The translations under genes and the position numbers were made by a program. DNA of 64,000 nt from Chalara sp. BL73 (Eukaryota > Ascomycota > Leotiomycetes > Helotiales), in contig CAKJVC010000049.1 of assembly GCA_918026815.1 (NCBI GenBank), positions 682,001 through 746,000 on the forward strand. Direction: 5' to 3'. The notes below the pieces were generated by a model. The model ran no database searches. It was not told where the DNA came from and was given only the letters and a program-made list of their open reading frames with translations. Below, piece after piece: positions 23,644 to 35,976 of this stretch. The first letter of the stretch is position 1; the number at the start of each line of letters is the position of its first letter.

Positions 23644-25342
23644 TTACAACACGTACCTAAAGTTTGGTCCATCATTCTCAGTGCCATCTCCGACTTCCTT
23701 GCCACGGGCATCCTTTTGAACTGGACCATACATAGCATCCTTTTTCTTGTTCTCCAAAACTAGGATAGTTCTCAATAAAAGAGCCAAGAGTGCATTCAGA
23801 AACATGAATCCGGCACAAGTCCACATTCCAAGACGATAGTAGGGCGCATCAGTAGCTGGGTATATACGCGTACCAAGAAGAGGACCACACTGGCCGATCA
23901 AGTTAAGAATGGCGATGCCAGCACCACGCTTTGTATCTGAACCTTGGTTGTTAAGAACCCAAGGCAGGATGTTGATGATTGCCGGAAAGATACCAGCAGA
24001 AGCAAGATAGACGCCAAAGTAACGGATCGCAGTGCTAGACTCAGCTCCAAGAAGAGTATACCCCACCCCTCCGACGATAGATAGAGTAGCGATAACAAGG
24101 CCACGCTGTGCGTAACGATCGGCGATGAAAGTGCTTGCAACGACAATCAGGAATGATAAGAAGTATGGAGGCGCCGATAAACCTTGGGCGTGAATCTTTG
24201 AATAACCCATCTCTGTCAGGATAGTCGGGAGAAACACCGGCAGGGAAGAGAATGAGACATTGCAGGAAAAGTACATCGCGGCAGTAATGTAGTTCTGGCC
24301 AATGTTAGCACTGATGTTTAGCTAAGGTGTTCGAATGAACAAACCTTGATATCGAGGAGAGCGGCACCAATATCTGCCCAAACAATTCCTCCAATTCGCA
24401 TAGCAGCATCTTCTGCCCTACCTCCAACCTGCCGAACGCCACGCTGTCTTGCAGCTTCTTTATCCTCTTCGGTGAGAAATGATGCTTTCTCTGGTGAGTC
24501 TGGGAGGAAGAACCATGCGACACCAGCCGCACAAATGGTTGGCAAGCCTTCGACCAAGAAGAGGAGCCTCCAATTGGCAATGCTAACATGTCCACCCGTG
24601 ATCCCATAAGCAAGAGCCCCAGCAAAGCATGTTGCCAACGGACCAGCCGAAAGGAAAAGGCCAATACGGAGTCCGAGTTCACGGCGAAGATAAAAGAAGG
24701 ACAGGTAGTAAGGGACACCAGGACCAAAGCCAGCCTCAAATGAACCGAGGAGAAAGCGCAAGGCCATCTCACCACCCCATGACTGGACAGCGGCCTGAAG
24801 TGTGGCAACCAAACCCCATCCAAAAATCATAGCAGCCGCCCACATATGTGGAGGGACGACCTTCCACATCAATGCGCACCATTCGAAGAGAATGTAGCCG
24901 ATGTAGAAGATTGTCAAGAGCCAGCTATAGTCATCACCCTTCTTATCGAACTTCAGATCAGTAGACAGTCCTGCAATCTTTGCATTTCTATGAGAAGGGT
25001 TAGTGATTAAAGGGAAACACAAGATAATACAAGATAGCCAAGATAAAATACAAGACTAACCCAATGTTTGACCTATCCAGATAACTCAAAAGATCTTCAA
25101 AGGTCAGCCATGACTCGAAGTAACCCCCATTGAGGAGAACATGAAGGCTTACAGAAAGTGAACAGAAGAGGGATTAATCTTCTGTCAAGTTTTTTCAAAA
25201 GCGTCTTCTCAGCGGCGACGTCAACTGGAACAGCCTCATGTTGAAGACCTGGGCTCTGGCCGCCTTGTTTCCCGGAATCCACGATTGATTCGACTTCTGG
25301 AGAAGGAGGGCTCTTCTCTGGATAATTAGCAGCAGCCGCCAT
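23644..25342 (-). CDS. MFS permease, Dal5/nicotinate (anion:cation symporter) family
   Basis: Four exons read leftward: 25153-25342, 25061-25094 (34 nt), 24345-24987 and 23644-24294; 505 aa. The joins give LDRRLIPLLF, then YLLSYLDRSNIGNAKIAG, the signature start of Dal5/Tna1-type transporters. RFLLGSFEAGFGPGVPYY and WRLLFLVEGLPT follow. The second half contains NVSFSSLPVFLPTILTEMG and a Trp/Gly-rich pair of final helices. The family imports small carboxylates such as allantoate, nicotinate, pantothenate or biotin precursors at the plasma membrane; which one applies here cannot be told. The hydrophilic N-terminus is Pro/Ser-rich. The 34-nt exon is needed to encode the conserved YLDRSNIG. Confidence 0.9.
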
Positions 25343-26465
25343 GCTGGTGTTGAACAGGAATGTATCACAAGAATTTCCTGGAAAATGAGAAAGAAAATTG
25401 CTAAATGAGATTTTGTCGGGGGGGCGATTGGAAGGCCGAACGCCTCAGAGGGAGTATTAAAGAGCCCGAAATGCTGCTGATTAAGATATTGCAATCAATA
25501 GTCACCTTTCTCGTTGGACATGTTGGAGGTATTGCCCGTTTCGCAATATTGTCCTAACCTTGCTGCAGACCAGCATCTTTCATGCATGTTCAAGCAGGAA
25601 GCATATACGTACTGGAATATCACAGTTGCACCCCCAACCATTGTGCTGGGATGTTTAGCATAGCTAGGGAACTCTAAATGGACAGAGTTTGCCGGGGCCC
25701 CAGGAATGGGTAAACCAAAACCACGCTTACCGCCGCCGGTATAGTGCATAGATGAGCCAACATCTTGTCCTGCATCAATAAACTGCTCACCAAGGCTGCT
25801 TTTCTTGGGGGACGTTTTGCCTTGGGGGCATACCTTCGTTTGGCAGAATGAAACAAGCAAAGTATCAAAAGAACCGGCTGTATGCCCTCACACAAAAGTT
25901 ATAATATGTCAAGCTAAAGCTAAGATGCGAATCCGAATATCATCTCATGCTGCGAAACACAATGCACAACCACGCGAGGATATCTGGGTTGGAAACTGGT
26001 AGAGAGGATCTAGGGTCATGCCTGCCGCTACATAGTCTATTACCAGAACAGACCCATAGCAATGCAGGGACCGTTAAACCACCAAACCTCAAGAACGTAT
26101 TTTACCTAAGGTTCGTCCAGCGTATTGCGGCTGCTTCCGCATTCATGAGATTCTTCGGGGTTGAGATTTCGTGCTATACCCCTAAGCAGGGCCTCCTTTC
26201 ATGTATCTTGGGTGTGTCTCGTTCAAGGGTGTTAGAGTTTGCAGTCAGGAAATCCTTCCAACATCAACAGGCAACAAGGTTACTTCACATACTCTGCATC
26301 ACTTGGGATTATTTACATAGCTCATCTTTCGCTCGACCGATGGGGGATAAGTCTCTAGAGGCTCGTCACACGGGGACACTACATTATAGCTTCCTATCCA
26401 TTCACGTTGATATTCTCATACAAGTTTGAACATCAAGACGAACCGTTCAGGCACGGGCTGAGATC
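25343..26465. other. Divergent intergenic region
   Basis: 1.1 kb between the starts of the Dal5-like permease (minus) and the receptor (plus). Open frames at 25495-25860 (minus) and 25947-26429 (plus) have no recognisable domains and no splice support, so the interval is read as shared upstream sequence. Confidence 0.4.
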
Positions 26466-27792
26466 ATGGAGATCACTAATGCGACATTTACGTCTCCAGG
26501 ATGGACCTATTACAAATTCCCGTTCTCGCTTTCCCCGATTCCTGGAAGCATGAAAAAGGGAATAATCGCCCTCTGCACGTTTGCCTTGCTGTCTTGCATT
26601 GCAACCTTGAGTTTACTCGGGTATCTCACTTGTCGCTTTATTGCGGAGAGAAACGGACGCCGATCGCCACTGCACAAGAACCAGTATATGCTTTTGATCT
26701 ACAGCTTGCTTCTCGCCGACTTACAGTGCGACTTGGGTTTCTTTCTCGACGTTCAATGGCTCTACCATAATCAGATTCTTGCTCCTTCCGCCGGTTGTTA
26801 CGTGCAAGCTTGGCTCATCAACTTCGGCGATTTGGGTAGCGCCTGCTTTGTCTTCGCAATTGCTTGTCATACGTTCCTCAATGTAGTGTTTGGGTATAGG
26901 ACTAGCCTGAGGAGCGTCCGCATCGCAATCGTCACTCTCTGGATTTTAGCTGCGGTTATCAGTCTTGTTCCTGTTGCAATGCACCCCAAGGATATTTTTA
27001 CGACTGTTGGCAACTGGGTATGTATTGAAAATTGAGCCTTATGTCGTTCTGGGCACTGACAACACTTTGTCCTAGTGCTCCATCAGCAGCAAATACAACC
27101 CATATCGTCTTTGGTTTCATTACCTTTGGGTTTTTATCGCCGAAGCATTGGTAATCATTATGTATCTTACCACATTTATTGTCGTTCGCAGGCGTTTGGC
27201 GACAGTCATGTCCCAACTTGGCCATCATCCAAACACAAGTTCTGGGACCGGAGCCCGTAATAAATCAACCTTGACAGCGCAGACGAAAGTCTCTCGAGCG
27301 ACAATGTACATGATCCTATATCCATTGATTTATGTGCTTACGACACTTCCGCTGGCAGCTGGACGCATCTCGGCCATGGTTGGAAGGCCTCCAACCCTAA
27401 AATACCTCATTGTTGGTGGTATCTTCATGTCCTGTGGAGGCTTCTGTAACGTTGTGCTATATTCGGCCTCCCGGAGGATATTTTTGAAGGAAAATCGTGA
27501 TGGTTCAGGGGAAGGCACGGGGCTCTCCGCATATGGAAGGAATAGAGGTGAAGGAGACATTGAGTTGTCAAAGTCTCGAAGGCAGCCTTCCAGCAATTAC
27601 CTAGAGTTACCAAGCCCTGCCACCAGTACCGAATACATTGTTGGGAGGACCGATGAATTGAAGACCAGCAACATGAAGAATAAGGAGGCGGTCACGATGG
27701 AAACGACTTGGGATGTTCAAATTGAAGAGGCCAAACCAACCGAGAAGCTGCCAGATACTAGCAAATTTGGGTATAGAACTTATGTTAACTAA
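26466..27792 (+). CDS. Seven-transmembrane GPCR-like receptor (Git3/cAMP-receptor-like)
   Basis: Two exons, 26466-27017 and 27076-27792, with a 58-bp intron; 422 aa. Seven hydrophobic segments can be counted: GIIALCTFALLSCIATLSLL, then one after HKNQYMLLIYSLLLADLQ, one at LGSACFVFAIACHTFLNVVF, IAIVTLWILAAVISLVPV, WVFIAEALVIIMYLTTFIVV, MILYPLIYVLTTLPLAAGRI and YLIVGGIFMSCGGFCNVVL. Short basic loops lie between them, followed by a 95-residue polar cytosolic tail. The HKNQYMLLIYSLLLADLQ stretch is typical of a fungal receptor group related to glucose/cAMP-type receptors. The ligand is unknown; coupling to a heterotrimeric G protein is inferred from the fold only. Confidence 0.8.
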
Positions 27793-30700
27793 GGAATCCG
27801 CTTGTTTAAACCGATAGTACCAGTGTATAGATTTTGCGATCTCACGGAGAGAATGAATCCTTGGATTCAATCAAAACTACTACAAATCCAACTCCAAGTA
27901 TTGCAAGCCGTGACATCTGGCGTGTTCTCTGCAGTACCGAATCTTCTCAGATCAAGCCTTGCACTTGCTGATACCGTTCATCCATCTTAATGTGACATCG
28001 TCAGTATCCACCCCCCAACATGTTAGAAAGTATGTAATATTGAGGAGTATAGTCACCGAAACTGTTCGAGACAAGACCCGGGCGAAGATTATCTGGTCAA
28101 GGAAAGTGGGACACAGCCATGCGGCCTCTCGAGAGTTTGTTGGGTCGTGATTGAGAGATTGTAAACAGAGCATCTCATCTTACACAAAATGTTTCAAAAG
28201 GCACCAGCAGCGTCTTCAGCACCCCCCCCCCCCCTGTTCAGATCACCAGTACAGTTACTATCCTTGGATAGGCGTGAGACGGTTCTAAGTTTGACTGGGA
28301 TTCATAAGGTTTGATGCGTTTGGTGGAATAATTAGAAGAGGATCGCTCGAGAGGAAAGCCACCCGCTGGAGGCGTGCACTAACTTACAGCGGACCTTTTC
28401 TTTCGTTCATTAATTTATAGCCAATACGTCTACTTCGAAATTGAGGCTCTACTTCTGTGAGGCAGTAATGAATTACTTTTAAAACTCGTAATTTCCGTGG
28501 CGAGATGAAATGTTCAAGAATGGTCTTAAGAACATGTAGTTAACTTTGATGCTCCTTGTGAAGGTTTACACTGACATCACCCCGTTCTCCAAGCCTTCTG
28601 GCTTCCGCGGTTTGGTATGAGAATTCTGAAAGTGATATTTTCCATGTATAACGTGACTATCGTTTACTTCATCAATATGAAGCACCATGCCGTCAATGAT
28701 AAAACCACGATTAGACGGGCTGGCCAATGTCATGCTGCGCCTCTCTACGCATAAGTTCCTCTCAACCAGACCCGAGGCACCCGATCTCATTATTCGAGAT
28801 CGTGATAAGCCCCGCGCCTTCGGTGATTCGCCGCCATGTTATAAAGGACGGGGGTTAGCTTCCGGACGGGAAATACACCTTTGCGAAAGCTTAAGCTGAT
28901 GGGGCAGAAGACGATCGACATCTCGCTAAGCTTCTGCCAAGGAATATCTCCCAGTTTGGCAAATGTCCGGGGGAAGCTTGCTTTTGCTTGTTCCTGTGCA
29001 TCACCTCTGCTGGTTGGCCAAAATACCCCGGACCGCCTCCACCACTTTTTCCCTGCGCTCCAGCGGCGTCCTGGGCGGCAATTGGAGCGGATGATATTTG
29101 AACTCTATATAACGGGGAAGAAATCATAACAACATTCCAGGATGCAGTACAGTAGACGTGATAACCTCCCAATTTCCAACGGGTAATCCACGAACTCCTG
29201 AGCCTGTCGCTTCTTTGAGTTTACGAGCCGTGTAATTGCATCCTTCCAATATAGTACAGTATGGCCCGAAATATCTACATCGCCCTTACGGTGGACTCGT
29301 ACCCCTGCCCTTTCTAGAATTCCCTCGCATCCTTAGTTTCAGTTAGATTTTTGTTGATGTGGAAGGAGTCACAGCTGGTAAATTGTAAAGAAAAGAGAAA
29401 GAAAGAGAAGAAAAGAAGAAGAAAAGACCAAAGTTTTCTTGCAAATTTCTATCCGCGACTAATGAAAGTTTGTGCTCTGGAAGCCTTGCCGTTCGCGAGA
29501 TAGATCAAGCAGCGGAGGAAGAAGAGGAAGAAGAATCATTCATGTGTTTTGAAACCCACCGTGCAATCAAGCTTTCAGGACAGCATTCGGGACAGAATTC
29601 AGAACTAGGACAGGGCAGGGCTGTAACACATTTTGGAACCGATAGGGTTAGCACGATCGAGGGTGATTTCCCCGGTCTATCTGAAGGCTGGATGTCTGTT
29701 CCAACTTGACGACAAGGGAGTCGCGCGCTATCAATGCGTTCTTCCCTGCGGAGCCTACTCTTGTACAGGACCAAACTATTTGCAGTTGAGAAGTGTCCAT
29801 CAAGGGTCAATAATACCAGACTCACCAATAGGTGTGCCAAATCTCCCCTCATAATCTGGCCCTGTACGAAAGTAACTCCAATAGATTCGAATCGCCACAT
29901 ATACGAAGAGGAGGTTATGGCAATAGTCCGATCTTTCGAGGAATAGAAAGCGGAGCCCGAAAGAGCGCGTGCCCCGTTTGGGATTATTAGCCATCATAAG
30001 AATATGTGGCACAATTTCTAGAAGGAAATTACAACTTTCGTTTAGTCTGATTTCGGCAGAGCTAGTTACGTGCCGACGCCGCTATAGTAGTGGGGCGGCT
30101 CCTGCCAGTATTAGGTAAGTGAAGGTTTCACAGGCTGTTACTTTGAACTAGCTCCTATCCTCTCCATCCAGCGTATTGGACCCTTCTTGACTGTCGCCAG
30201 CCATTTGCTGTATCAACTTGACACACATCCACATCGTATAAAGTTGAATGAGTTTTCGCCGGCAATTGAACACGGTAGAGAACTTGTCTTAGCACTCACG
30301 GCTGTTGGAAGTGTCTAGCTATGATCTTGAAAACCGCTCATACATTGGCAATGTTCAGGAATCCATTACTCTCTAGTAGCCGTTAGGACAGTAACATCAC
30401 TAATTTGTTCAATATACTCCACGTCAAAATAACCGTTCGCAAGAACCAATAGCGGCCAGAACAGTGTTGTTATTGGGACCGATGCTGGGGAAACTTTTAA
30501 GTTGGATTCCCGCAGTACCTCAATCGGCGGCCCTACTGACAGTGAATATCGGTCAGAATCCACACTTCAAAGCAGATGCAACTGGTCGCGAGGCTACGTG
30601 CATACCCAGCTTCAAGACTTACAGTGTACGCTTCTTCAAAGGTTTTACCGGAGATCCAATGTTCGAGCAATACACATGGTTTTAAGCGCACTAAAAGACC

Positions 30701-32867
30701 TTCTCTAGCTCTGCTGAAGCTTTCCTGCTAATATGACCTGAGTAATATTTGTTGACAGTTAAAGACTCCTCGCAGGTGGAGGGCAACTATTATTTCAAAG
30801 TATCCCATCACGGGATCGAGATCCGATTCAGACATGTTCTCCTGCTTCGTACAAGCAACATCACTCAATCAGTAATTCTCAGACAGAACCGGTTCGGAGC
30901 AAACGGCACGCATTCCATGATATCACTATAGGCGACCATTCTTCTCGCTACAACGAATATTGACGATTCGACAACAGCACCCAAGATCAGCAATGCTATA
31001 ATTGGTCTGCAGCACGTATCAGCGAAACGATAACGTTCTCTACAAGAGCGACAGTTCCATAAAGAAGAGGGTATATGATTCTGAAGTCAGTCCATCCAAA
31101 ACAATCCAACACCGGCGAGTCTTGGAGATGTATCTACAATATGATCATGGCACATTGTAAGGGGACGCTTCTCTGGGTTTCTATGTTATGACCATTAGGC
31201 GATGTCGCACCGTTATGTGGTAGCACTTAACTTCCTGTTAGAATCCACCGGAGCGGATTTCACGGGCTCACGACAGTCTACTTTTCCCCCTAGAATTTCC
31301 TTTCGGTCGCGTTTCCCAAATAATTAAATGCGCACCAAGAGTAGCGAGGAGACCTGCAAATAACTATCACATAGCACCTAAAGCACACTTGGAAAATATT
31401 GCATGAATAGGCTCAGATCGGAGACGTTTTGTAATATAAGATCAGGTAGTGTGACTGACGATCCCGTATTCAAACATGATTCGGCCTTTAGGATCTTTCA
31501 TGCGAACTCCATATGGCCAACAATTGTATAACGGCTTAGAAGAATTGGATGAGTGGTGGTGATGTTGCAAAGGCGTGTTCCCTTGATTCTGTTCTGGTTA
31601 ATATACCTAGGTAATTCTTCACCACACGGTTGATAAAACTTGACTTCCCGAATATGGTAACAATTAGGTCTAGTCGCGCTTGCAAACTGTCAGATTAGAA
31701 CACACTCCAAAAGGCCTCTCAAAAGTATCATTGACCCCTTGCAAGATCAATATCAATGACATAGCTCCGGAGACCGTGCAATGGTATAGACCTCTTCAAT
31801 CCCTCGCTCGATCGTAAAGTCTAGTTCATCAACCCACTCTCCAACCCACTCTCAATGCCTGTAAAGCGCTTGCTTGACCAGCTTCCACGTCGGCTCTCAC
31901 CGAGCGAGCGTAGCTGATCGGGAGCGGGTATGCATCGGCTCGTTCGGGTAGATTATGAAAATGGGATGCCAAGAGATGTTATCAGGCCGGCGAAATATTT
32001 GGCTATCTTGTCTTATTCCAGTTTAGGTTTTCAAGACAATCACCACCTTTGTTAAGCCGCCTCTACTCAGTTTCTCTGAGATTCTAACGATTAATTTACT
32101 CGAGGAAAAGTATTCTAGTTAATCATCTGGGCATCTCCGAAGTTGTACAGCTTCACCGATACTGAAGTCTTGACGACATTCGGGTCAGCTCGGTGACAAT
32201 GACAGGGAGGACCAAGATAAAGTACAACTGAGCATGGCAACGGGCCGCTATCATTTGCTAAATCTTGCTATCTGGTCCACGGCATGTTGTACATATTTCA
32301 TCGTAATGACGAGTCATGGAGGGCTGGCAGACCTGCCTAGTCTTCAAGTCTGAAAGCAAAGCGAAACGGTATAGTAAAGGAAGGCACATCATGCCTTGTC
32401 CAATGAATTTTTGAGTGCCTCGGATGGGAATATGGTCCAAAGCCTAAATTTGGATCTCAAGAATGGGATTGCAGTGTCGATATTGCCGAAGACCTGGAAG
32501 CACGTTTTCCTAAATATGGAACGCAAGTGCAAGACGTCAACCTGCTACGAATGCCAATGCTTTATGAAGACTTGGTCCAGGTTCGACCATAGCTCGAACT
32601 GACCTGCGTCTAAGAGGAACCGGCTATCAGAACCATGCACCATAAGTATGGTACATGCAGCATCAACTTTCCACGCACGTTGCGTACCAGATGGAGATAT
32701 CAACATCTGGAATACTTGGCTATCCACTTTAACTCCCCAACTTTGCTTGCCGCTTGATAACACTTTGTGTTGTGTGGAAATCAATTTGCTAAACCCGGTG
32801 ACATTTAAAAGCAGAGTTTTCCATGTCATAGATACGGAAGCTTGAGGAGCCCTGCCGGCCTTTGAAG
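27793..32867. other. Five-kilobase gene-free region
   Basis: Neither strand shows a frame with family resemblance or a convincing exon chain. Local features are a run of 13 C at 28222-28234, a 41-nt pure purine tract at 29387-29427, and a GAA-rich run at 29514-29535. No terminal inverted repeats, tRNA or rRNA signatures were seen. It may hold decayed sequence, ncRNA or long regulatory DNA. Confidence 0.4.
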
Positions 32868-32875
32868 TATATAAG
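32868..32875 (+). promoter_or_regulatory. TATA box of the amine oxidase
   Basis: TATATAAG lies 79 nt upstream of the amine oxidase ATG, a good match to the consensus and at a plausible distance for a fungal start site. Confidence 0.5.
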
Positions 32876-32946
32876 GATGGGTCTCGATCGTTATGGATGA
32901 ACATTGATTACTTCCTCAACTTCTTCCATAGGTTTCTGGACTCAAG

Positions 32947-35722
32947 ATGGCGGCTATCCTCAAGTTTTTCATGCTAACGTCTTGCATGATTTCCCTCCTC
33001 ATCCATGCACGTCCAGACCCAAGGCCAGCTCATCATAAGAGCCTCATAAAGCCGCCATGGGAGAAAAGAAGCTATTTTAACGCTACTTGCAGCACATGCG
33101 TTCCTGCGCCTGCACTCTCTGTTGTTGCGCCAGAGCAAAACATCTGGTACGGTCTCTCTAATGATGAAGTTGTTGGACTTCTCAGATGGCTGTACGATCC
33201 TGCTAATGGCTTGAACCTGACCATCTCAGAGGAAGCCGGTGCTTGGGATAATACCGTCGGCGTTACAGAACTCCTTGTGCCCAACAAGACAGACGCTTTG
33301 GCATACTTGAATGGGGGACCACTTCCTGTCAGGAACGCTCGAGTCGGAATCTTCTTTGGTGCCACTGAAGAGCCATACATGCAAAACTTTATTGTTGGAC
33401 CGTTGCCAGTCTCGAGCGAAACTACTATTGCTCCTTTAGACTACATCTACTCTAAGGCTGTTGGAAAGATGCCTAATTACGATGCTGATTCGGCTTCTGT
33501 GAAAGTATTCAAGACTAGCATCATTGGCTCAATCGCTGATATCACACTTGACCTCATGGGCTTTGTGAGCAAGTACCTATTCTCCTTCAAGCCGTGAACT
33601 AATCTCAACAGGTTGTCAATGGTTCTGATGACGATGGAGCTTACATTTGGGGACTTGACCCTGTGGAAAAGGAAGGAGACAGGATCATTGATTGGGTAAG
33701 CAACGATGCCTTCTTGTTGTTCCCGTGTTATTGCTGATGAAGATTTATCAGGTTGGATTCTATGTAAACCCTACAGAAGGCTTCGATGATTCAACTGTTT
33801 TACTTGGAGGAATGTGGCTCAAGTTTGGTAAGTTCTCATTTCCACCATGTGTCTAAAAATAAATTCTTACCAAGTATTGGAGACATCACTGGACGCGATC
33901 CCACAGGTTGGTCTTGCCTTGGTGTTCTCTATAACAGCATCTTTTACGAATCCATTGAGGCTTTGAGGACTGCGTGGGAGAGAGCAGACTTTGTGAGACT
34001 CACAAAGACTGTCGATGGCGAGTTCGGCGGAACGAATCGACGTGGAGATGAGCTACCATACGAAACTCTCCCACCACCTGTGAGCGTCGCTACGGCTCAA
34101 CGATATGCTGTCGATAAGGACAACAAATACGTCTCATGGATGGACTTTACCTTCTATCTCGGTTTCGACAGAGATAACGGACTGAGATTTCATAATGTCA
34201 AGTATAAGAATGAACGAATTATCTATGAACTTGGTACGTCGAAAGATCAAAGTAAGGCAGAAATAATCACTGATTCCGCGTAGGTGTTCAAGAAGCCCAC
34301 GCCCACTATGCCGGTCAAGATCCTATACAGTCAGGTACCGCATATCTTGACTCATGGTATGGTTTTGGTTCAAATGCCCACTCATTGGTTCCTGGATGGG
34401 ATTGTCCACCTTCTGCTACCTATCTTGACACTGTTGTACACGATTTTGGAAGCACGACCACCCATGCAGCTAGTATCTGTATCTTCGAACAAGATGCGGG
34501 ATTCCCTTTGGCTCGGCACACTGCCACAGACTATGTAACCGTAACTAAGAACACTCAGTTCGTAGTCCGCTGGGTTGCAACAGTTGGCAACTACGACTAC
34601 TTCATGGACTACGTTTTTTCTCTCGATGGAACAATCGAAGTCAAAATTAGAGCCTCGGGATACATTCAAGGGGCTTATTATGCCAACAATGAGGACTATG
34701 GCTACAAGATTCATGATGCCCTTTCGGGATCTATGGTATGTGGTACATGAAGCTTTGATGATTGATAGAACTCACAATGATACAGCATGACCATGTCATC
34801 AACTATAAACTTGACATGGATATCAACGGCACCGCGAACAGTCTTGAGAAGGTGGAAGTCTTGCCCACAACAACAAACTACACCTGGCTGAGTGAGCAAC
34901 GGAATACAATGAAGATTCAGAGATCATTCATCGAAACCGAAGATGATGGCAAGCTCAACTGGTAAACCCTCCACTACTTTAATATTCGGCTTGGCACTAA
35001 TAAAGACAGGGCGCCCAACAGCGCAGCAATGTACGTAGTGGTCAACAAGGACTCGACCAATCAATATGGCGAGCATCGTGGCTACAGAATCTCACCCAAT
35101 CTCGGATCCCCAACTTATCTCACCGTCCAGAATTCCAGCACCGCACGTCTCACCAACAGATTTGCCACGCACAACCTCTTCGTGACCAAGCAGAAGGACA
35201 CGGAACCAAGATCCGCCGCCGCCTGGAACAACCAAGATCCCTACGACCCGCTCGTGAATTTTGATACCTTCTTTGACGGAGAGTCTTTGGACCAGGAAGA
35301 TCTGTGAGTGTTCTTTCTTCCCGGCGTGCTTGACTCATCTAATATTCTCCTAGCGTCCTTTGGTTCAACCTGGGCATGCATCATGTCCCCCACACGGGAG
35401 ACCTGCCAAACACTGTCTTCACCACAGCGCAAGCTGGAATCTCCATCTCGCCGCATAACTATCTTCTCGGGTCCCCGGTCACGCAGGTGTCGCATACGGT
35501 CTACATTAACAAGACTGAAGGACCTGTCACAGGGCAGACCTATGGCGGCTTGGCCGCAACTTGTAATGTTGATATGGTGAGGAATTCCAGTCCATCCCCT
35601 GCTCGGCCAGTGTAGGTCTAATTACAATTTGATAGGCACAGCTTACTCCAGACCTGAGCAGCTATCCAGTTGCACAGACTGTTAGAAAATGGCCCGAAGT
35701 CTTTATTGGTGGTGACTCCTAG
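32947..35722 (+). CDS. Copper amine oxidase (secreted/vesicular)
   Basis: Nine exons give a 786-aa frame: 32947-33564, 33612-33695, 33752-33827, 33883-34233, 34284-34735, 34786-34961, 35010-35303, 35354-35576 and 35636-35722. The enzyme oxidises primary amines to aldehydes with release of ammonia and hydrogen peroxide, so it can supply nitrogen. The topaquinone precursor is Tyr 480 in VGNYDYFMDY. The catalytic base is Asp 399 in AYLDSWYGFG. Copper ligands are His 528 and His 530 (HDHVINYKLD) and probably His 694 (GMHHVPHTGD). An N-terminal hydrophobic segment (FFMLTSCMISLLIHA) acts as signal peptide and several N-x-S/T sites follow. All introns are 47-59 bp with GT-AG borders. All catalytic residues are present. 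Confidence 0.93.
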
Positions 35723-35976
35723 AAAAGATTAGGTTGACACAAGTTACATCTCTGAATGTTGATAATAAGTTTGAGCACCATGTCTTATAGAGGGGGAAAA
35801 TAGAAGGAACTTCGTGGTCGGGGAAAGGTACAACATGTTTAACGATAAAGTAAATGAAAATCTTGACAATATGTGATGGATATCTTAGAATGTTCCAATT
35901 CTACGAATACAATGCAGATGAATATCTGGTGAACGCCAAACGCCGGTTGATCCTCTCATAAATGCCCAGTGAATTG

